Program-made: the position numbers and the translations under genes | Shown: in pieces, positions 21,023 to 29,293 of the stretch | Position numbering within the stretch: the first letter of the stretch is position 1 | How the letters are laid out: every line of letters starts with the position of its first letter | Notes under the pieces: model-generated | Database searches by the model: none | What the model was told of the DNA's origin: nothing | Seen by the model: the letters and a program-made list of their open reading frames with translations, nothing else | Virus record (IMG/VR): IMGVR_UViG_3300022221_000003 | Span: 1 to 42,438 of that record | Origin: a virus | Length of the DNA stretch: 42,438 nucleotides | Strand: one strand, 5' to 3'

Positions 21023-21037
21023 CTGAGATTGTCTCAG
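21023..21037 (+). promoter_or_regulatory. 5' leader hairpin of the right transcript
   Basis: CTGAGA (21023-21028), TTG, TCTCAG (21032-21037) forms a tight stem-loop about 5 nt from the predicted mRNA start. A 5'-end hairpin of this type can shield mRNA from RNase E. It ends well before the AAGGGG ribosome site (21056-21061). Confidence 0.4.
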
Positions 21038-21069
21038 GCAATAAATCCTACTCTCAAGGGGAAAATATT

Positions 21070-22263
21070 ATGAATCAGGTAGCAAACATTGAAAATCAAG
21101 GGGATGTGATACAGGCACCATTCGGTGTGGACGTTTCACGTGGAACATTAAACTCTACCGTATCATCTGAGTGGTTTAGTCGGCCAGATGATCAAAAATT
21201 CCTGAATCTGTCCGATCTGCATGACTTCACAAAGAGCCATGCCGATAACTCACAAGCTGATGTGGTTGATGTTAAAACCATTGAGGTACGGGCAGATAGA
21301 GCAGATCCAGATCATTTGGGTTTGATTCTTCCTAATCAGGAAATTGAAGTGAAGCCTACAAATTGGTCATTTGGCCAGCTGTGTTCACTGTCTAAAGCAC
21401 CTGCCGGGTACCTTCGTAAGTTACCGGGTCAGATTGCAGCTATTAACTTGCAATACTCAGTCCAAAATCTGCGCTCTGAATTGGTGAAAACCTACGTGAC
21501 AGATCAGGGTGAGTTACGTGCTGCCACTGGTCCAGACTATGGCCGTATCCATGACTATGAAGTGGTCGAGGCTGTACGCAAGATCGCGGGTAATGGTACC
21601 GGTGATGCACGTTGGAAAGTGCCGGGTCAGATTGACTGGGCCACAAGCCAATACAATCCTAATGTGGATATTACCAAAGACACCACCACGCTCTACGCTT
21701 CTGATCGTGATGTGTTCTTGTTCTTGGTTGATGATCGCAACCCGATTGAAATAGGCAAACTGGCCAATGGCGATCCTGATTACGTATTCCGTGGATTCTA
21801 CATCTGGAATAGTGAGGTGGGTTCTAAGTCATTTGGTGTTGCCTGCTTCTATCTGCGTGGGGTTTGTCAGAATCGCTGCCTGTGGGGTGTTGAGGGCTTT
21901 CAGGAGTTAAGTTTCCGTCACTCCAAAAACGCACCTGATCGCTTCCTTCGTGAGATTGCACCTGCTCTGCGTTCATTCTCAGATGGTTCAAGTAATAAAC
22001 TGCTTGAAGGTGTAACGGCTGCCAAGGCTGCTGTAGTGGCCAAGGATGATGATGATAGGTCTAAGTTCCTCAAGGATCGCGGATTCTCTGCCAAGGCTGC
22101 TCAGAACGTCCTGACACGTGTGTTACAGGAGGAGCATAAACCGGCTGAGTCTGTCTGGGATTTCGTGCAGGGCATTACTGCTGTAGCACGTGATGAAAAG
22201 CATCAGGACACCCGTATTGCTCTGGAAAGGCAAGCAGGCAAGCTACTGGATAAAGTGGCTTAA
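21070..22263 (+). CDS. DUF932-family protein
   Basis: The start is the ATG at 21070 after AAGGGG; a longer frame from 21001 overlaps the promoter and is not used. The 397 residues hold the DUF932 pattern: NWSFGQLCSLSKAPAGYLRK then YGRIHDYEVVEAVRKIA, FLVDDRNPIEIG and FRGFYIWNSEVGSKSFGVAC. DUF932 proteins occur in phages and plasmids, often near recombination genes, and are of unknown function. Here it is the first and probably the most expressed gene of the right arm, followed by a terminator-like hairpin. Confidence 0.85.
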   Translation: MNQVANIENQGDVIQAPFGVDVSRGTLNSTVSSEWFSRPDDQKFLNLSDLHDFTKSHADNSQADVVDVKTIEVRADRADPDHLGLILPNQEIEVKPTNWSFGQLCSLSKAPAGYLRKLPGQIAAINLQYSVQNLRSELVKTYVTDQGELRAATGPDYGRIHDYEVVEAVRKIAGNGTGDARWKVPGQIDWATSQYNPNVDITKDTTTLYASDRDVFLFLVDDRNPIEIGKLANGDPDYVFRGFYIWNSEVGSKSFGVACFYLRGVCQNRCLWGVEGFQELSFRHSKNAPDRFLREIAPALRSFSDGSSNKLLEGVTAAKAAVVAKDDDDRSKFLKDRGFSAKAAQNVLTRVLQEEHKPAESVWDFVQGITAVARDEKHQDTRIALERQAGKLLDKVA

Positions 22264-22275
22264 ACCAAAGGGAGT

Positions 22276-22299
22276 GGACCGGGGAAACCCGGTCCTTTT
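22276..22299 (+). terminator. Rho-independent terminator/attenuator after the DUF932 gene
   Basis: GGACCGGG (22276-22283), GAAA loop, CCCGGTCC (22288-22295), then TTTT. An 8-bp GC-rich stem with a stable tetraloop and a short U-run. It lies 12 nt after the DUF932 stop and only 5 nt before the next ATG. It should give much DUF932 mRNA and less of the recombination genes, unless antitermination occurs. Confidence 0.65.
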
Positions 22300-22304
22300 C
22301 AATA

Positions 22305-22574
22305 ATGAGAAAGCCAAAAGGCAAGGTGTATGAATTATTTTTCAACCTGATCTCATCTACTGAAAAAATCTCTACTGAGGTTTTTACGGTGACTGATCTT
22401 GAATGGGCAGATGCATTAGCTGCCAGAGAAAAACAAACCACGGGGTACGATCATCATAATAAAGAAAGGGATGATCTTGACTCTTTGGAGGACTTGGAAA
22501 TAGTTGGTGGTCAATTAGTAACTACTCCGAGGAATAAAACAAAACGCTTGCTGTTATACAGGCAACGATCGTAA
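22305..22574 (+). CDS. Hypothetical protein (89 aa)
   Basis: Begins MRKPKGKVYELFFNLISSTE, 5 nt past the terminator, without a clear ribosome site. The middle is acidic (ERDDLDSLEDLEIVGG) and the end basic (PRNKTKRLLLYRQRS). No family recognised. Expression level depends on readthrough. Confidence 0.55.
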   Translation: MRKPKGKVYELFFNLISSTEKISTEVFTVTDLEWADALAAREKQTTGYDHHNKERDDLDSLEDLEIVGGQLVTTPRNKTKRLLLYRQRS

Positions 22575-22673
22575 CAAATTAGAGGTTCATCGGTTTTGAG
22601 TAGGGTGTCTGACGCTGCCCTCTCGCTGTTGATAACTTGGCCGGTGGATCTCTTTCTTAATCTGGAGGATGTT

Positions 22674-23093
22674 ATGAGTATTGAAAATGAAAAACTGATC
22701 GCGGCTGCCCCTGCTTTATTAAGCGCCTGCAAAAAAGCTATTGACGTTCTTGATATTAATGGTGGCGGCACTACTAACGAGGTTTGGGCAGAAGATTTAT
22801 TGCAAATACTGAGAGATGCTATCAATAAAGCAGAATGTGATGATCAAGATAATGTTGTCAGGTACGTGCTCACTCATTTAAGTGATGATGGTGAGGACAG
22901 GGTTTTGATTGGTCCAGCACAAGGCAGGTTTACATATAGGACTGAGAAATTGGCACAAGCTGCTGTAACACAAGTCCATAAAAACAATCCACCGGGTTTA
23001 GTAGAGGAAACTTTTAATTTACCTATTGAGGTGCGTCCTTGTAATTGCTGGACGGTGAGTTTTGATCCTAAACAAGTGAGGTTTGATAAATGA
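22674..23093 (+). CDS. Hypothetical protein (139 aa)
   Basis: The ATG at 22674 follows GGAGG; the longer frame from 22596 adds an unlikely N-terminus. Begins MSIENEKLIAAAPALLSACK, a pattern common in small phage proteins of right-arm operons. Its second half (VRYVLTHLSDDGEDRVLIGP and EKLAQAAVTQVHKNN) is mixed alpha/beta. No function known. Confidence 0.6.
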   Translation: MSIENEKLIAAAPALLSACKKAIDVLDINGGGTTNEVWAEDLLQILRDAINKAECDDQDNVVRYVLTHLSDDGEDRVLIGPAQGRFTYRTEKLAQAAVTQVHKNNPPGLVEETFNLPIEVRPCNCWTVSFDPKQVRFDK

Positions 23094-23467
23094 AAAAAAT
23101 AATCGTAACGGATTGTGGGTGCTGCCCTTATGTTTCTCATGGTGGGGGCTTTGGGAATATTGCATACATTCCAAACTGTGGGAAAAGCAACGGTAAAAAA
23201 TTGCCTTATACAGAACATGCATCAAACGGCAGGATTACAGCACATGGTACCGGTGTTATACCAGAATGGTGTCCACTGGATGATGATAGTGAAACATCGG
23301 ATCTGCGTGATGTATTAAAACCTTTTGCTGAATTAAGCAAAGAGTATCACGTTCATTCTGGTGTCAAGGAAAACGGTGATCCTATTTATCAATTTAATGG
23401 CGCAAAAATAACGCTCGGTGATATACGAAAAGCCGAGAAACTTCTGGAGGGAGATCATGGGAAATAA
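23090..23467 (+). CDS. Hypothetical Cys-rich protein (125 aa)
   Basis: Overlaps the preceding gene as ATGA. Has a Cys-rich N-terminus (TDCGCCPYVSHGGGFG, IPNCGKSNGK, EWCPLDD), possibly a metal site, then a helical C-terminus (DLRDVLKPFAELSKEYHV). The end overlaps the RecT gene by 11 nt. No family recognised. Confidence 0.6.
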   Translation: MKKIIVTDCGCCPYVSHGGGFGNIAYIPNCGKSNGKKLPYTEHASNGRITAHGTGVIPEWCPLDDDSETSDLRDVLKPFAELSKEYHVHSGVKENGDPIYQFNGAKITLGDIRKAEKLLEGDHGK

Positions 23468-24431
23468 AAAGAAACAAGTAGCAGTAGCCAATGACTGGGA
23501 AAGCGGCATATTAAGTGCATCTACCCGGTACGCGCATATCGGTAAACAGTTTGATTTGAAGTGGGCACAAGAAAAGTTTTTTGCTCTAGCTCTGGTCCGT
23601 CAAGGCACTGATGAGCTAAGAGCCTGTACGCCTGAGTCTTTAGGTGATGCAGTGTTACAGGCTGCGGCTGCCGGGTTAACTTTGAATCCTACACTTGGTT
23701 ACTGTTATTTGGTGCCATACAAAAACCAGTATAACAATTATGCGCTGGAGGCAAAAGCCACCCCGTCATACAAGGGTTTAATTAACAGTGCTATAGAGTC
23801 TGGTGCTGTTCTCTGGGCCGTAGCAGATGTAATACGTGCTAATGATGGTTTTAAGTTTAAAGGGCCACACGAGAAAGCAGAGCATGATGTAAATGTATTC
23901 GCTGATCGTGGTGATATTGTCGGTGCGTACACTGTGGCAAAAACAACATCTGGTGATTATCTGAGTTCATTTATTACGATCATAGATATCAATCAGGCAA
24001 GAGATCAGAGCAAGGCAAAAAATTCTCTGATGTGGTCCAAGTTCTTTGATGAAGCCTGCAAAAAGGTAGCACTCAGAAAAGCATACAAGCAGTGGCCAAA
24101 GAAAACTGGATCACTTACTGCATTGATTGATCTGTATGATAACTCTGAGGGTATTGATTTTCAGGCTGAAAAAGAAATTGAAGGTGAAACGATCAGGGAG
24201 GAGGATTACTTAACTGATGAGCACATACAAGAGATCAATCAAGTAATTATTGACTCTGGTATCAATAATGATAATGCATTGAAGGTGTTGAGAAAAATAT
24301 GCAAGGCATATGGTTCTGATGATTTTACTAAAGTGCGTGATCGTTTCTTTGATGAGATTGTGCCACGTGTAAAAGCTGCATGTGATGCCTACAAGAAAAC
24401 AGAGGAGGCTACCAGTGGAGCAGGGCAGTAA
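23457..24431 (+). CDS. RecT-family single-strand annealing protein
   Basis: The ATG at 23457 follows GGAGGGAGATC. The 324 residues show a RecT pattern: ESLGDAVLQAAAAGLTLNPTLGYCYLVPYKN, PSYKGLINSAIESGAVLWA, and the C-terminal part of the core FFDEACKKVALRKAYKQWP. RecT coats 3' single-stranded ends and anneals them to homologous DNA. Next to the YqaJ exonuclease, it forms a standard phage recombination pair. Confidence 0.9.
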   Translation: MGNKKKQVAVANDWESGILSASTRYAHIGKQFDLKWAQEKFFALALVRQGTDELRACTPESLGDAVLQAAAAGLTLNPTLGYCYLVPYKNQYNNYALEAKATPSYKGLINSAIESGAVLWAVADVIRANDGFKFKGPHEKAEHDVNVFADRGDIVGAYTVAKTTSGDYLSSFITIIDINQARDQSKAKNSLMWSKFFDEACKKVALRKAYKQWPKKTGSLTALIDLYDNSEGIDFQAEKEIEGETIREEDYLTDEHIQEINQVIIDSGINNDNALKVLRKICKAYGSDDFTKVRDRFFDEIVPRVKAACDAYKKTEEATSGAGQ

Positions 24432-25053
24432 AGAGTGGCTTGAGGCTCGTAGGTGTAAATTAACTGCGTCTGAGTTTCACATTGTTACATCAGGCACCAC
24501 GGCTGCAAAAGAAAGGCTTGTGGATCGTATCTTAAAAGAATTATCAGGGTATGTATTCCCTGAAATAAACGCACGATCTTTGTCTCATGGTAAAGAGTAC
24601 GAGGATCATGCTATCGGTGCATATGAACTACACCAACTTGAGAGAGGTAAGGATATCGAGGTGGACAAGTGCGGTTTACTTGTTCACCCCGACTATTCTT
24701 TTATCGGTGGATCTCCTGATGGTTTAGTGGGTGTTGATGGTCTTATTGAAGTAAAAAACCCATACAACAACGAAAATCACCGGGTAACTTTAATCACCGG
24801 GATGCCCGCAAAACATAGGCCCCAATGTGTAGGTAACATCTGGGTATCTGGCCGTGAGTGGTGTGATTTTATTAGCCACGATCCACATGAGCCACATATA
24901 CCTAACAGGCTTTACGTACAACGTATCTATAGGGATGATGATGAGATCGCTTTACTTGCTGATCAGGTTCTGAATTTCTGGGATAAACATATTAGCAGGC
25001 TTGAGCCTGTAAAATCAGAGGATCTGTTAACTACTCAGATCCCAACTTTTTAA
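24415..25053 (+). CDS. YqaJ-type viral recombinase exonuclease
   Basis: The start is a GTG at 24415 with AGAGGAGG in front, overlapping the RecT end by 17 nt; an ATG at 24382 is less well placed. The 212 residues include [19 protein letters not shown], then [14 protein letters not shown] followed by LIEVKNP, the Asp/Glu-x-Lys catalytic core of the PD-(D/E)XK lambda-exonuclease-like family. It resects 5' ends to give RecT its substrate. Confidence 0.85.
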   Translation: MEQGSKEWLEARRCKLTASEFHIVTSGTTAAKERLVDRILKELSGYVFPEINARSLSHGKEYEDHAIGAYELHQLERGKDIEVDKCGLLVHPDYSFIGGSPDGLVGVDGLIEVKNPYNNENHRVTLITGMPAKHRPQCVGNIWVSGREWCDFISHDPHEPHIPNRLYVQRIYRDDDEIALLADQVLNFWDKHISRLEPVKSEDLLTTQIPTF

Positions 25054-25066
25054 CTTGGAGGAAATT

Positions 25067-25726
25067 ATGACAACTGAAAATTTAACTTTATCTACTAACG
25101 TAGAAATAGCAACACAAGGCCGGTGCGATCAATTGACTGCTGCTGCTGGTAATTGTTTAGGTGTAGCAGTAGATGATCGTGATGATGATTGGTTTGGTAA
25201 GACTGGAGATCTGATTAAACTGATAAAAACGGCTGATAAAAAACTGGATGATGAACGTGATGGTTTTGTGCGTCCATTGAATACCCACGTTAAATTTATC
25301 AATGCAAAATTTAAGCTGATCAGCGGTCCATTAAAGGCAACTGAAACACAATTACGTAACGCAGCCAACCAGTACGCCACGGAAAAGAAACGTATTGAGG
25401 ATGCCAAAATAGCAGCTGACAAACAAAAACTGGAGGATGCTGCTCTGGAGGAGGCTGCTGCTGCTGAGACTCCAGAGGAGGCAGATAAGATCATTGAGTC
25501 CACTACTAACGTGGTGAGCACTGAGGTTAAATCAGGCCCTGTACGTGGCAATCTCGCCAGCACTTCCACCCAGACAGTATGGAAATTCGAGTTACAGGAT
25601 ATCAATAAGGTGCCTGCTGAATATCTATTACTGGATGAGAAAAAGGTCAGGGCTGCTGTTAAAGCCGGTACCCGTGAGATATCCGGGATCCGTATCTATG
25701 ATGAGCAGGCTATCTCTGTAAGGTAA
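25067..25726 (+). CDS. Coiled-coil phage protein of the recombination module (219 aa)
   Basis: The ATG at 25067 follows GGAGG. A helix-rich middle ([39 protein letters not shown], Ala/Glu-rich) precedes a conserved-looking end [20 protein letters not shown] then [20 protein letters not shown]. This end is frequent in phage proteins next to RecT/exonuclease genes; function unknown, possibly a single-stranded DNA or recombination accessory. It is the last right-arm gene, with its stop in the opposing terminator. Confidence 0.7.
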   Translation: MTTENLTLSTNVEIATQGRCDQLTAAAGNCLGVAVDDRDDDWFGKTGDLIKLIKTADKKLDDERDGFVRPLNTHVKFINAKFKLISGPLKATETQLRNAANQYATEKKRIEDAKIAADKQKLEDAALEEAAAAETPEEADKIIESTTNVVSTEVKSGPVRGNLASTSTQTVWKFELQDINKVPAEYLLLDEKKVRAAVKAGTREISGIRIYDEQAISVR

Positions 25727-25755
25727 AAAAAATGGCCACCGGGGGAGGTGGCCAT
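25725..25755 (-). terminator. Leftward Rho-independent terminator
   Basis: On the minus strand ATGGCCACC (25755-25747), a 6-nt loop, GGTGGCCAT (25740-25732), then seven T. This ends the late left-arm transcript after the spanin genes. The T-run overlaps the stop codon of the right-arm gene. For rightward transcripts there is no U-run, so it should act mainly on the left arm. Confidence 0.8.
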
Positions 25756-25781
25756 AAAAGTTGTGATATATAAGTAAGGGT

Positions 25782-25837
25782 CATAAATCAACGGTATTCA
25801 TTATAATCCGTTACCATTGATTGTCCACCGATTTATG
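25782..25837. repeat. Inverted repeat in the convergent gap
   Basis: CATAAATC (25782-25789) pairs with GATTTATG (25830-25837), and inside it AATCAA-C-GGTA pairs with TACC-A-TTGATT with one mismatch. A large cruciform or stem in the gap where the two arms meet. It may act as an extra weak terminator; I see no other feature in this 100-nt gap. Confidence 0.4.
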
Positions 25838-26093
25838 GTTTTGCCCGGATGTAATCAGTCAGGCACTTTTGCCTGACTGAGCAAACGGCATAATCCTCCA
25901 TATCGTTTGCGTGTTCTCTTACCGCTTTATTAAATACTACCCGGCAATCATTACTTGTTACTTTCAATTCTCCCGGTGATCGGCACTCTGTCATGCACTC
26001 CACTGGCAAGGCCCTGACCGGCCCGGTTACTGGCTGCGTTCCACAACTTGATAAGATTAGGATTGACAGTGCAATCATCACGTACATTTTCAT
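25833..26093 (-). CDS. Rz1-like outer-membrane spanin lipoprotein
   Basis: MKMYVMIALSILILSSC gives a signal peptide with lipobox LSSC (Cys17), so the mature protein would be lipid-anchored in the outer membrane. The mature part is 70 residues with five more Cys and GTQPVTGPVRALP at its start. The gene begins inside the Rz gene in another frame (143-nt overlap), as in lambda Rz/Rz1. It fuses outer and inner membranes with Rz at the end of lysis. The high Cys count is unusual. Confidence 0.75.
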   Translation of the reverse strand: MKMYVMIALSILILSSCGTQPVTGPVRALPVECMTECRSPGELKVTSNDCRVVFNKAVREHANDMEDYAVCSVRQKCLTDYIRAKP

Positions 26094-26316
26094 CAGCGAT
26101 CTCCTCTCTTAAATCTCTAAATTCACCACGTATTACATCAGTATCATCAGCTGCTTTCTCAATCGTTTTCTCATCCTTGACGGTGAGATCTTTATGGTCC
26201 TCGATTGCCTGATCCTGTGCATCCTTTACTTGCGCGTCATTGTACCAACCACGGACCGTCCACCCGGTACCAAAAGCAATTACGGCAACAATTATCATTA
26301 TTTTAAACTGTGTCAT
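25951..26316 (-). CDS. Rz-like inner-membrane spanin
   Basis: The N-terminus MTQFKIMIIVAVIAFGTGWT is one membrane anchor, followed by a long periplasmic helix (VRGWYNDAQVKDAQDQAIED and IRGEFRDLREEIADEN), the usual i-spanin shape. It overlaps the holin gene as ATGA and the Rz1 gene in another frame. Rz1 and Rz act together after holin opening. Confidence 0.8.
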   Translation of the reverse strand: MTQFKIMIIVAVIAFGTGWTVRGWYNDAQVKDAQDQAIEDHKDLTVKDEKTIEKAADDTDVIRGEFRDLREEIADENVRDDCTVNPNLIKLWNAASNRAGQGLASGVHDRVPITGRIESNK

Positions 26317-26666
26317 TTGTAGCCTGCCTTTATATGTTTAGTTAAGTTTGGCCAGCGTTCCTGAATTAAGAATACAGTAAACCAGTAAACGGTAGGATTC
26401 CATAAACCAAAAACCAATGCCGCGATCAATGTATCGATCCTGCTCTGCATTGGCCACAACAAAAAACAAAAACCTACGCCAACAAAAAAAGCAACTGTCC
26501 TGATTGATATGTTTCTACGGTTCTGTATTCTGCAATACTTATGGACCACCAAACGCTTAATGGCATTAGTAAAACCCCATGATAAAACCAAGATCAGTAT
26601 TGTTGCTATCGCCTCATCAATACTAAACCATGGGCCTTGCTCTATTATTTGTTGCTGCATACTCAT
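26313..26666 (-). CDS. Holin-like protein, three membrane segments
   Basis: The start is the ATG at 26666 after AAGGA, overlapping the previous stop as TGATG. The 117 residues have three hydrophobic segments: AIATILILVLSWGFTNAI, TVAFFVGVGFCFLLWP and TLIAALVFGLWNP with VYWFTVFLI. The shape, size and place just upstream of the spanins make a holin the best call. It would open the inner membrane at a set time. Confidence 0.7.
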   Translation of the reverse strand: MSMQQQIIEQGPWFSIDEAIATILILVLSWGFTNAIKRLVVHKYCRIQNRRNISIRTVAFFVGVGFCFLLWPMQSRIDTLIAALVFGLWNPTVYWFTVFLIQERWPNLTKHIKAGYK

Positions 26667-27106
26667 CACTCATTCCTTATGATTATTTTTGTTTCCCCTG
26701 ACTGTCTAACTGCTTCCAGTACTGCCTCACAAGTATCTTTTGTGTTGGTGACTCCGTAAACCTCACCCATTACATCATCTTTTGTCATATAGCTATTGCC
26801 TGTACCTATACACCCCTCAAAATTACGCGGGTAGTTTCCTTTGTGGACAAACAGACAAGCATATCTTTGATCGTTATTTTCACGATCATCAGGGTAATGA
26901 AACACATCAAGATCAGGATTGTATAAGGCAAAAACATCACCGTATTTTGTTGATTGGTGTTGAATTAAATCATAAGTACCTACTGGCACACACGACACAA
27001 AAGGCTTGTTATCGTTCCATGGCTGCTCAACTGTGTACGCAAGATGTTCACCATTAAGCAGTAACTCACCAAAACCATTTTTACTTCTGATTAATTCCAG
27101 CATCAT
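26666..27106 (-). CDS. DUF5675-family protein, candidate cell-wall enzyme in the lysis block
   Basis: The start is placed at the ATG pair at 27106/27103; the frame to 27247 runs back through the upstream gene. The 146 residues begin MMLELIRSKNGFGELLLNG and hold QPWNDNKPFVSCVPVGTYDL, CLFVHKGNYPRNFEGCIGTG, and a C-terminal EAVLEAVRQSGETKIIIRN, the DUF5675 pattern. Its function is unproven. It sits where an endolysin is expected and no classical endolysin was found anywhere else in the genome, so it may be the lytic enzyme or a helper. Confidence 0.75.
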   Translation of the reverse strand: MMLELIRSKNGFGELLLNGEHLAYTVEQPWNDNKPFVSCVPVGTYDLIQHQSTKYGDVFALYNPDLDVFHYPDDRENNDQRYACLFVHKGNYPRNFEGCIGTGNSYMTKDDVMGEVYGVTNTKDTCEAVLEAVRQSGETKIIIRNE

Positions 27107-27108
27107 TA

Positions 27109-27372
27109 TCACCCCGTTAAATTTTTCCAGATCTGCTTCATAATTTCCCTGCCCGCTGTGCCGGTTGAAGCAAGAACACCAACGACAAAAGTAATTCCAA
27201 CACCACCCAAAATAGTATCTATAATTTTTTGCCTTCTTGCCGAGCATACTTTTTCCTTTTCCATTTTATCTACAACCCAATCAAAGATGATCCGCACCTC
27301 TGATGGTGTTTTGCCATATCGTTCTTCCAGCACTTCATGGAAAGCTGCTTTTATTTGTTCAAACTTCGGCAT
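27109..27372 (-). CDS. Small membrane protein (87 aa), possible second holin or anti-holin
   Basis: The ATG at 27372 overlaps the upstream stop by one base (TAATG). The product begins MPKFEQIKAAFHEVLEERYG and has a single hydrophobic segment around ILGGVGITFVVGVLASTG and a basic C-terminus. One-span proteins directly before the lysis enzyme are often holins or holin inhibitors. It is located 2 nt from the DUF5675 gene. Confidence 0.6.
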   Translation of the reverse strand: MPKFEQIKAAFHEVLEERYGKTPSEVRIIFDWVVDKMEKEKVCSARRQKIIDTILGGVGITFVVGVLASTGTAGREIMKQIWKNLTG

Positions 27373-28193
27373 TAAATCGCACCCCTTGCTGTCAGATAAG
27401 TTGTAACCCTGTTGTATAAATATGTAAGTTCTGAGTGAGACATACCACCACCGACACCCCACGCACTGTATTGATCTTGCGCTCCAAGTCCTGCTGACTC
27501 CAAAACAGAATCACCGTAATAATTTACATAACCACCAACCCAAACAGGATGAGTAACAAGATCAGTAACATATACGCGAGGTGCCGGATAAACATCGTCT
27601 GATGAAACTGAATAAGGGGTGCTGAATCCATCTTTAAACACTCTTACATCAGAGGATGATGTTCTCGATGATGCGGTAAAGCCTATATACGTACTTGCTG
27701 ATTTCACTACTGCCGATCCACCATGGTAAATAGTGTGTTCTGTTGCTGTGGCGTAGAATTGATAAATCATCTGCTTATCATCCCAATTGTAATCAAATGC
27801 CCCCATGATGTTCCGAGTATTGCCTGTATCAGCTTGTGTTCTACGGTAAAAAAACAGTGAGTTATCATCATCCTGATAAACTCCAGTAAAACTATCTATC
27901 CCGGTCTTGATAGCTTTGCCTGCTGCTGTTGTGAAACCCCTGTCTGCTACAAAAGCAGGGGTGCTGTATTTTGAGCTGTCGTGCGCGTTCCCGGTGATAT
28001 CAAGTAATGAATCTGCCTCATTATCATGGACCACATTTAACATTTCGATCAGATCCCAAACCCCATCCTCTTTAAGTCCGAGAATTAAATTTGAAATATC
28101 ATTTTTCTGATCTGTATCCGTGCTCGTCATTCTGCCCCAATGTGCTGCCACATCAGAATCAATACCGCCAAACATTCCGCAAGATAAAAACAT
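27372..28193 (-). CDS. Lectin-like (concanavalin/LamG-fold) tail tip protein
   Basis: The ATG at 28193 overlaps the fibre stop by one base. The 273 residues show a jellyroll lectin pattern: LLDITGNAHDSS, FTTAAGKAIKTGIDSFTGVY, SSDVRVFKDGF, and a closing GMSHSELTYLYNRVTTYLTARG. Such domains at the end of the fibre operon bind host surface sugars. It is probably the receptor-binding tip. No catalytic residues recognised. Confidence 0.65.
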   Translation of the reverse strand: MFLSCGMFGGIDSDVAAHWGRMTSTDTDQKNDISNLILGLKEDGVWDLIEMLNVVHDNEADSLLDITGNAHDSSKYSTPAFVADRGFTTAAGKAIKTGIDSFTGVYQDDDNSLFFYRRTQADTGNTRNIMGAFDYNWDDKQMIYQFYATATEHTIYHGGSAVVKSASTYIGFTASSRTSSSDVRVFKDGFSTPYSVSSDDVYPAPRVYVTDLVTHPVWVGGYVNYYGDSVLESAGLGAQDQYSAWGVGGGMSHSELTYLYNRVTTYLTARGAI

Positions 28194-29293
28194 TATGGCT
28201 GCACCACCATCATAGCGATCACATCTGTTTCTGCTGCGCCATAACAACGTAAACCCAACATTGATTTTTTGTTTGCTGTTATAGAGGCAGGCTTGTCTGT
28301 TAACCATACCCAGTTTGCAGGCCATGCTACGGTCACATCTGCACTATGCCCGGTGATCATTAAATCAATGGCCCTACCTTCTGCAAACCCGGTGGATGTA
28401 AAAGTGGTATTAGCTGTCAGTGATTTTGTCTGCATCAGTGCCCCGGCTAAATTGATCACGGTGCCGGTGCTCATATCAGCTACATTACCCTCTACGGCTG
28501 TTACTTCCAGCACCCCGGACAAGTTCATGTTTTCTGCTGTTGCATTACCTGTCAATGCTGGTGCGGCCAGTGGTGCAAGTGTGGGTGCCTGAGTGGTTGT
28601 TACATAACCCCACACTCTGGATGATGGTGCACCTTTAGATATCAATACACGCTCATCAGATGAGCCTGATTCTGTAGGTAATGTACTGGTACCATCAGTG
28701 CCTTGTGATGCCATTAACTCCCAGTACGCAGCATCAGTGGCAAATGTGGATGAGTCAGATGTGTGATCGGTTATACATATGTATGTGGATCCTGATTCCT
28801 CCACTACATCATTCACATAAAAATTAGTATCTACTACCCAAGATCCTTGCCACGTAAAAGCGGTACCGTCTGTGCCTTTCTGGGAAAGTTTTAGCCAATT
28901 AGTAGCATCATCTGCTGGCACTGTTGCGCCTGATGTGTGATCAGTAATACTTAAAAAAGACTCACCACCATTGGTTGCAACATCATTTACATTGTAATCA
29001 GTGCCGCTTGCTGACCATGCACCACGTAACACCCACACATTACTGCCGTTCAATGCACTGATTGCAGATATACACTCACCGGTCAATGCAGAGTAAGGCA
29101 CCACCCCGGCATTAATTAATGTATCAGCCCTTTGGATCAAGTTTAGGTTTGTAGTAATTTCACTGATCACTCTTTCGATATCATCAAACTCTGCATCTAG
29201 TTGTGCAGAGTCTTGTGTAACTCGACCACCTTTATTGGTGTTCTCATCATCAGTAAAATCACCTTGTCTTGCATAATCTGTTGGTGCTGTCAT
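28193..29293 (-). CDS. Tail fibre protein with two carbohydrate-binding-like repeats
   Basis: This 366-residue product begins MTAPTDYARQGDFTDDENTN, a likely virion-anchoring domain followed by a coiled-coil stretch (TQDSAQLDAEFDDIERVIS). Residues ~85-185 hold two repeats of a WXGXW..YXVNDVV..G..Y..ITDHTS pattern (first AWSASGTDYNVNDVA, second SWVVDTNFYVNDVV), like a carbohydrate-binding module. The C-terminus is beta-rich. The ATG overlaps the giant gene's stop as ATGA. Confidence 0.75.
   Translation of the reverse strand: MTAPTDYARQGDFTDDENTNKGGRVTQDSAQLDAEFDDIERVISEITTNLNLIQRADTLINAGVVPYSALTGECISAISALNGSNVWVLRGAWSASGTDYNVNDVATNGGESFLSITDHTSGATVPADDATNWLKLSQKGTDGTAFTWQGSWVVDTNFYVNDVVEESGSTYICITDHTSDSSTFATDAAYWELMASQGTDGTSTLPTESGSSDERVLISKGAPSSRVWGYVTTTQAPTLAPLAAPALTGNATAENMNLSGVLEVTAVEGNVADMSTGTVINLAGALMQTKSLTANTTFTSTGFAEGRAIDLMITGHSADVTVAWPANWVWLTDKPASITANKKSMLGLRCYGAAETDVIAMMVVQP

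Noticed and set aside
25129-25605. 158-residue minus-strand frame
   Set aside because: Antisense shadow of the coiled-coil gene; no ribosome site and no coupled neighbours.
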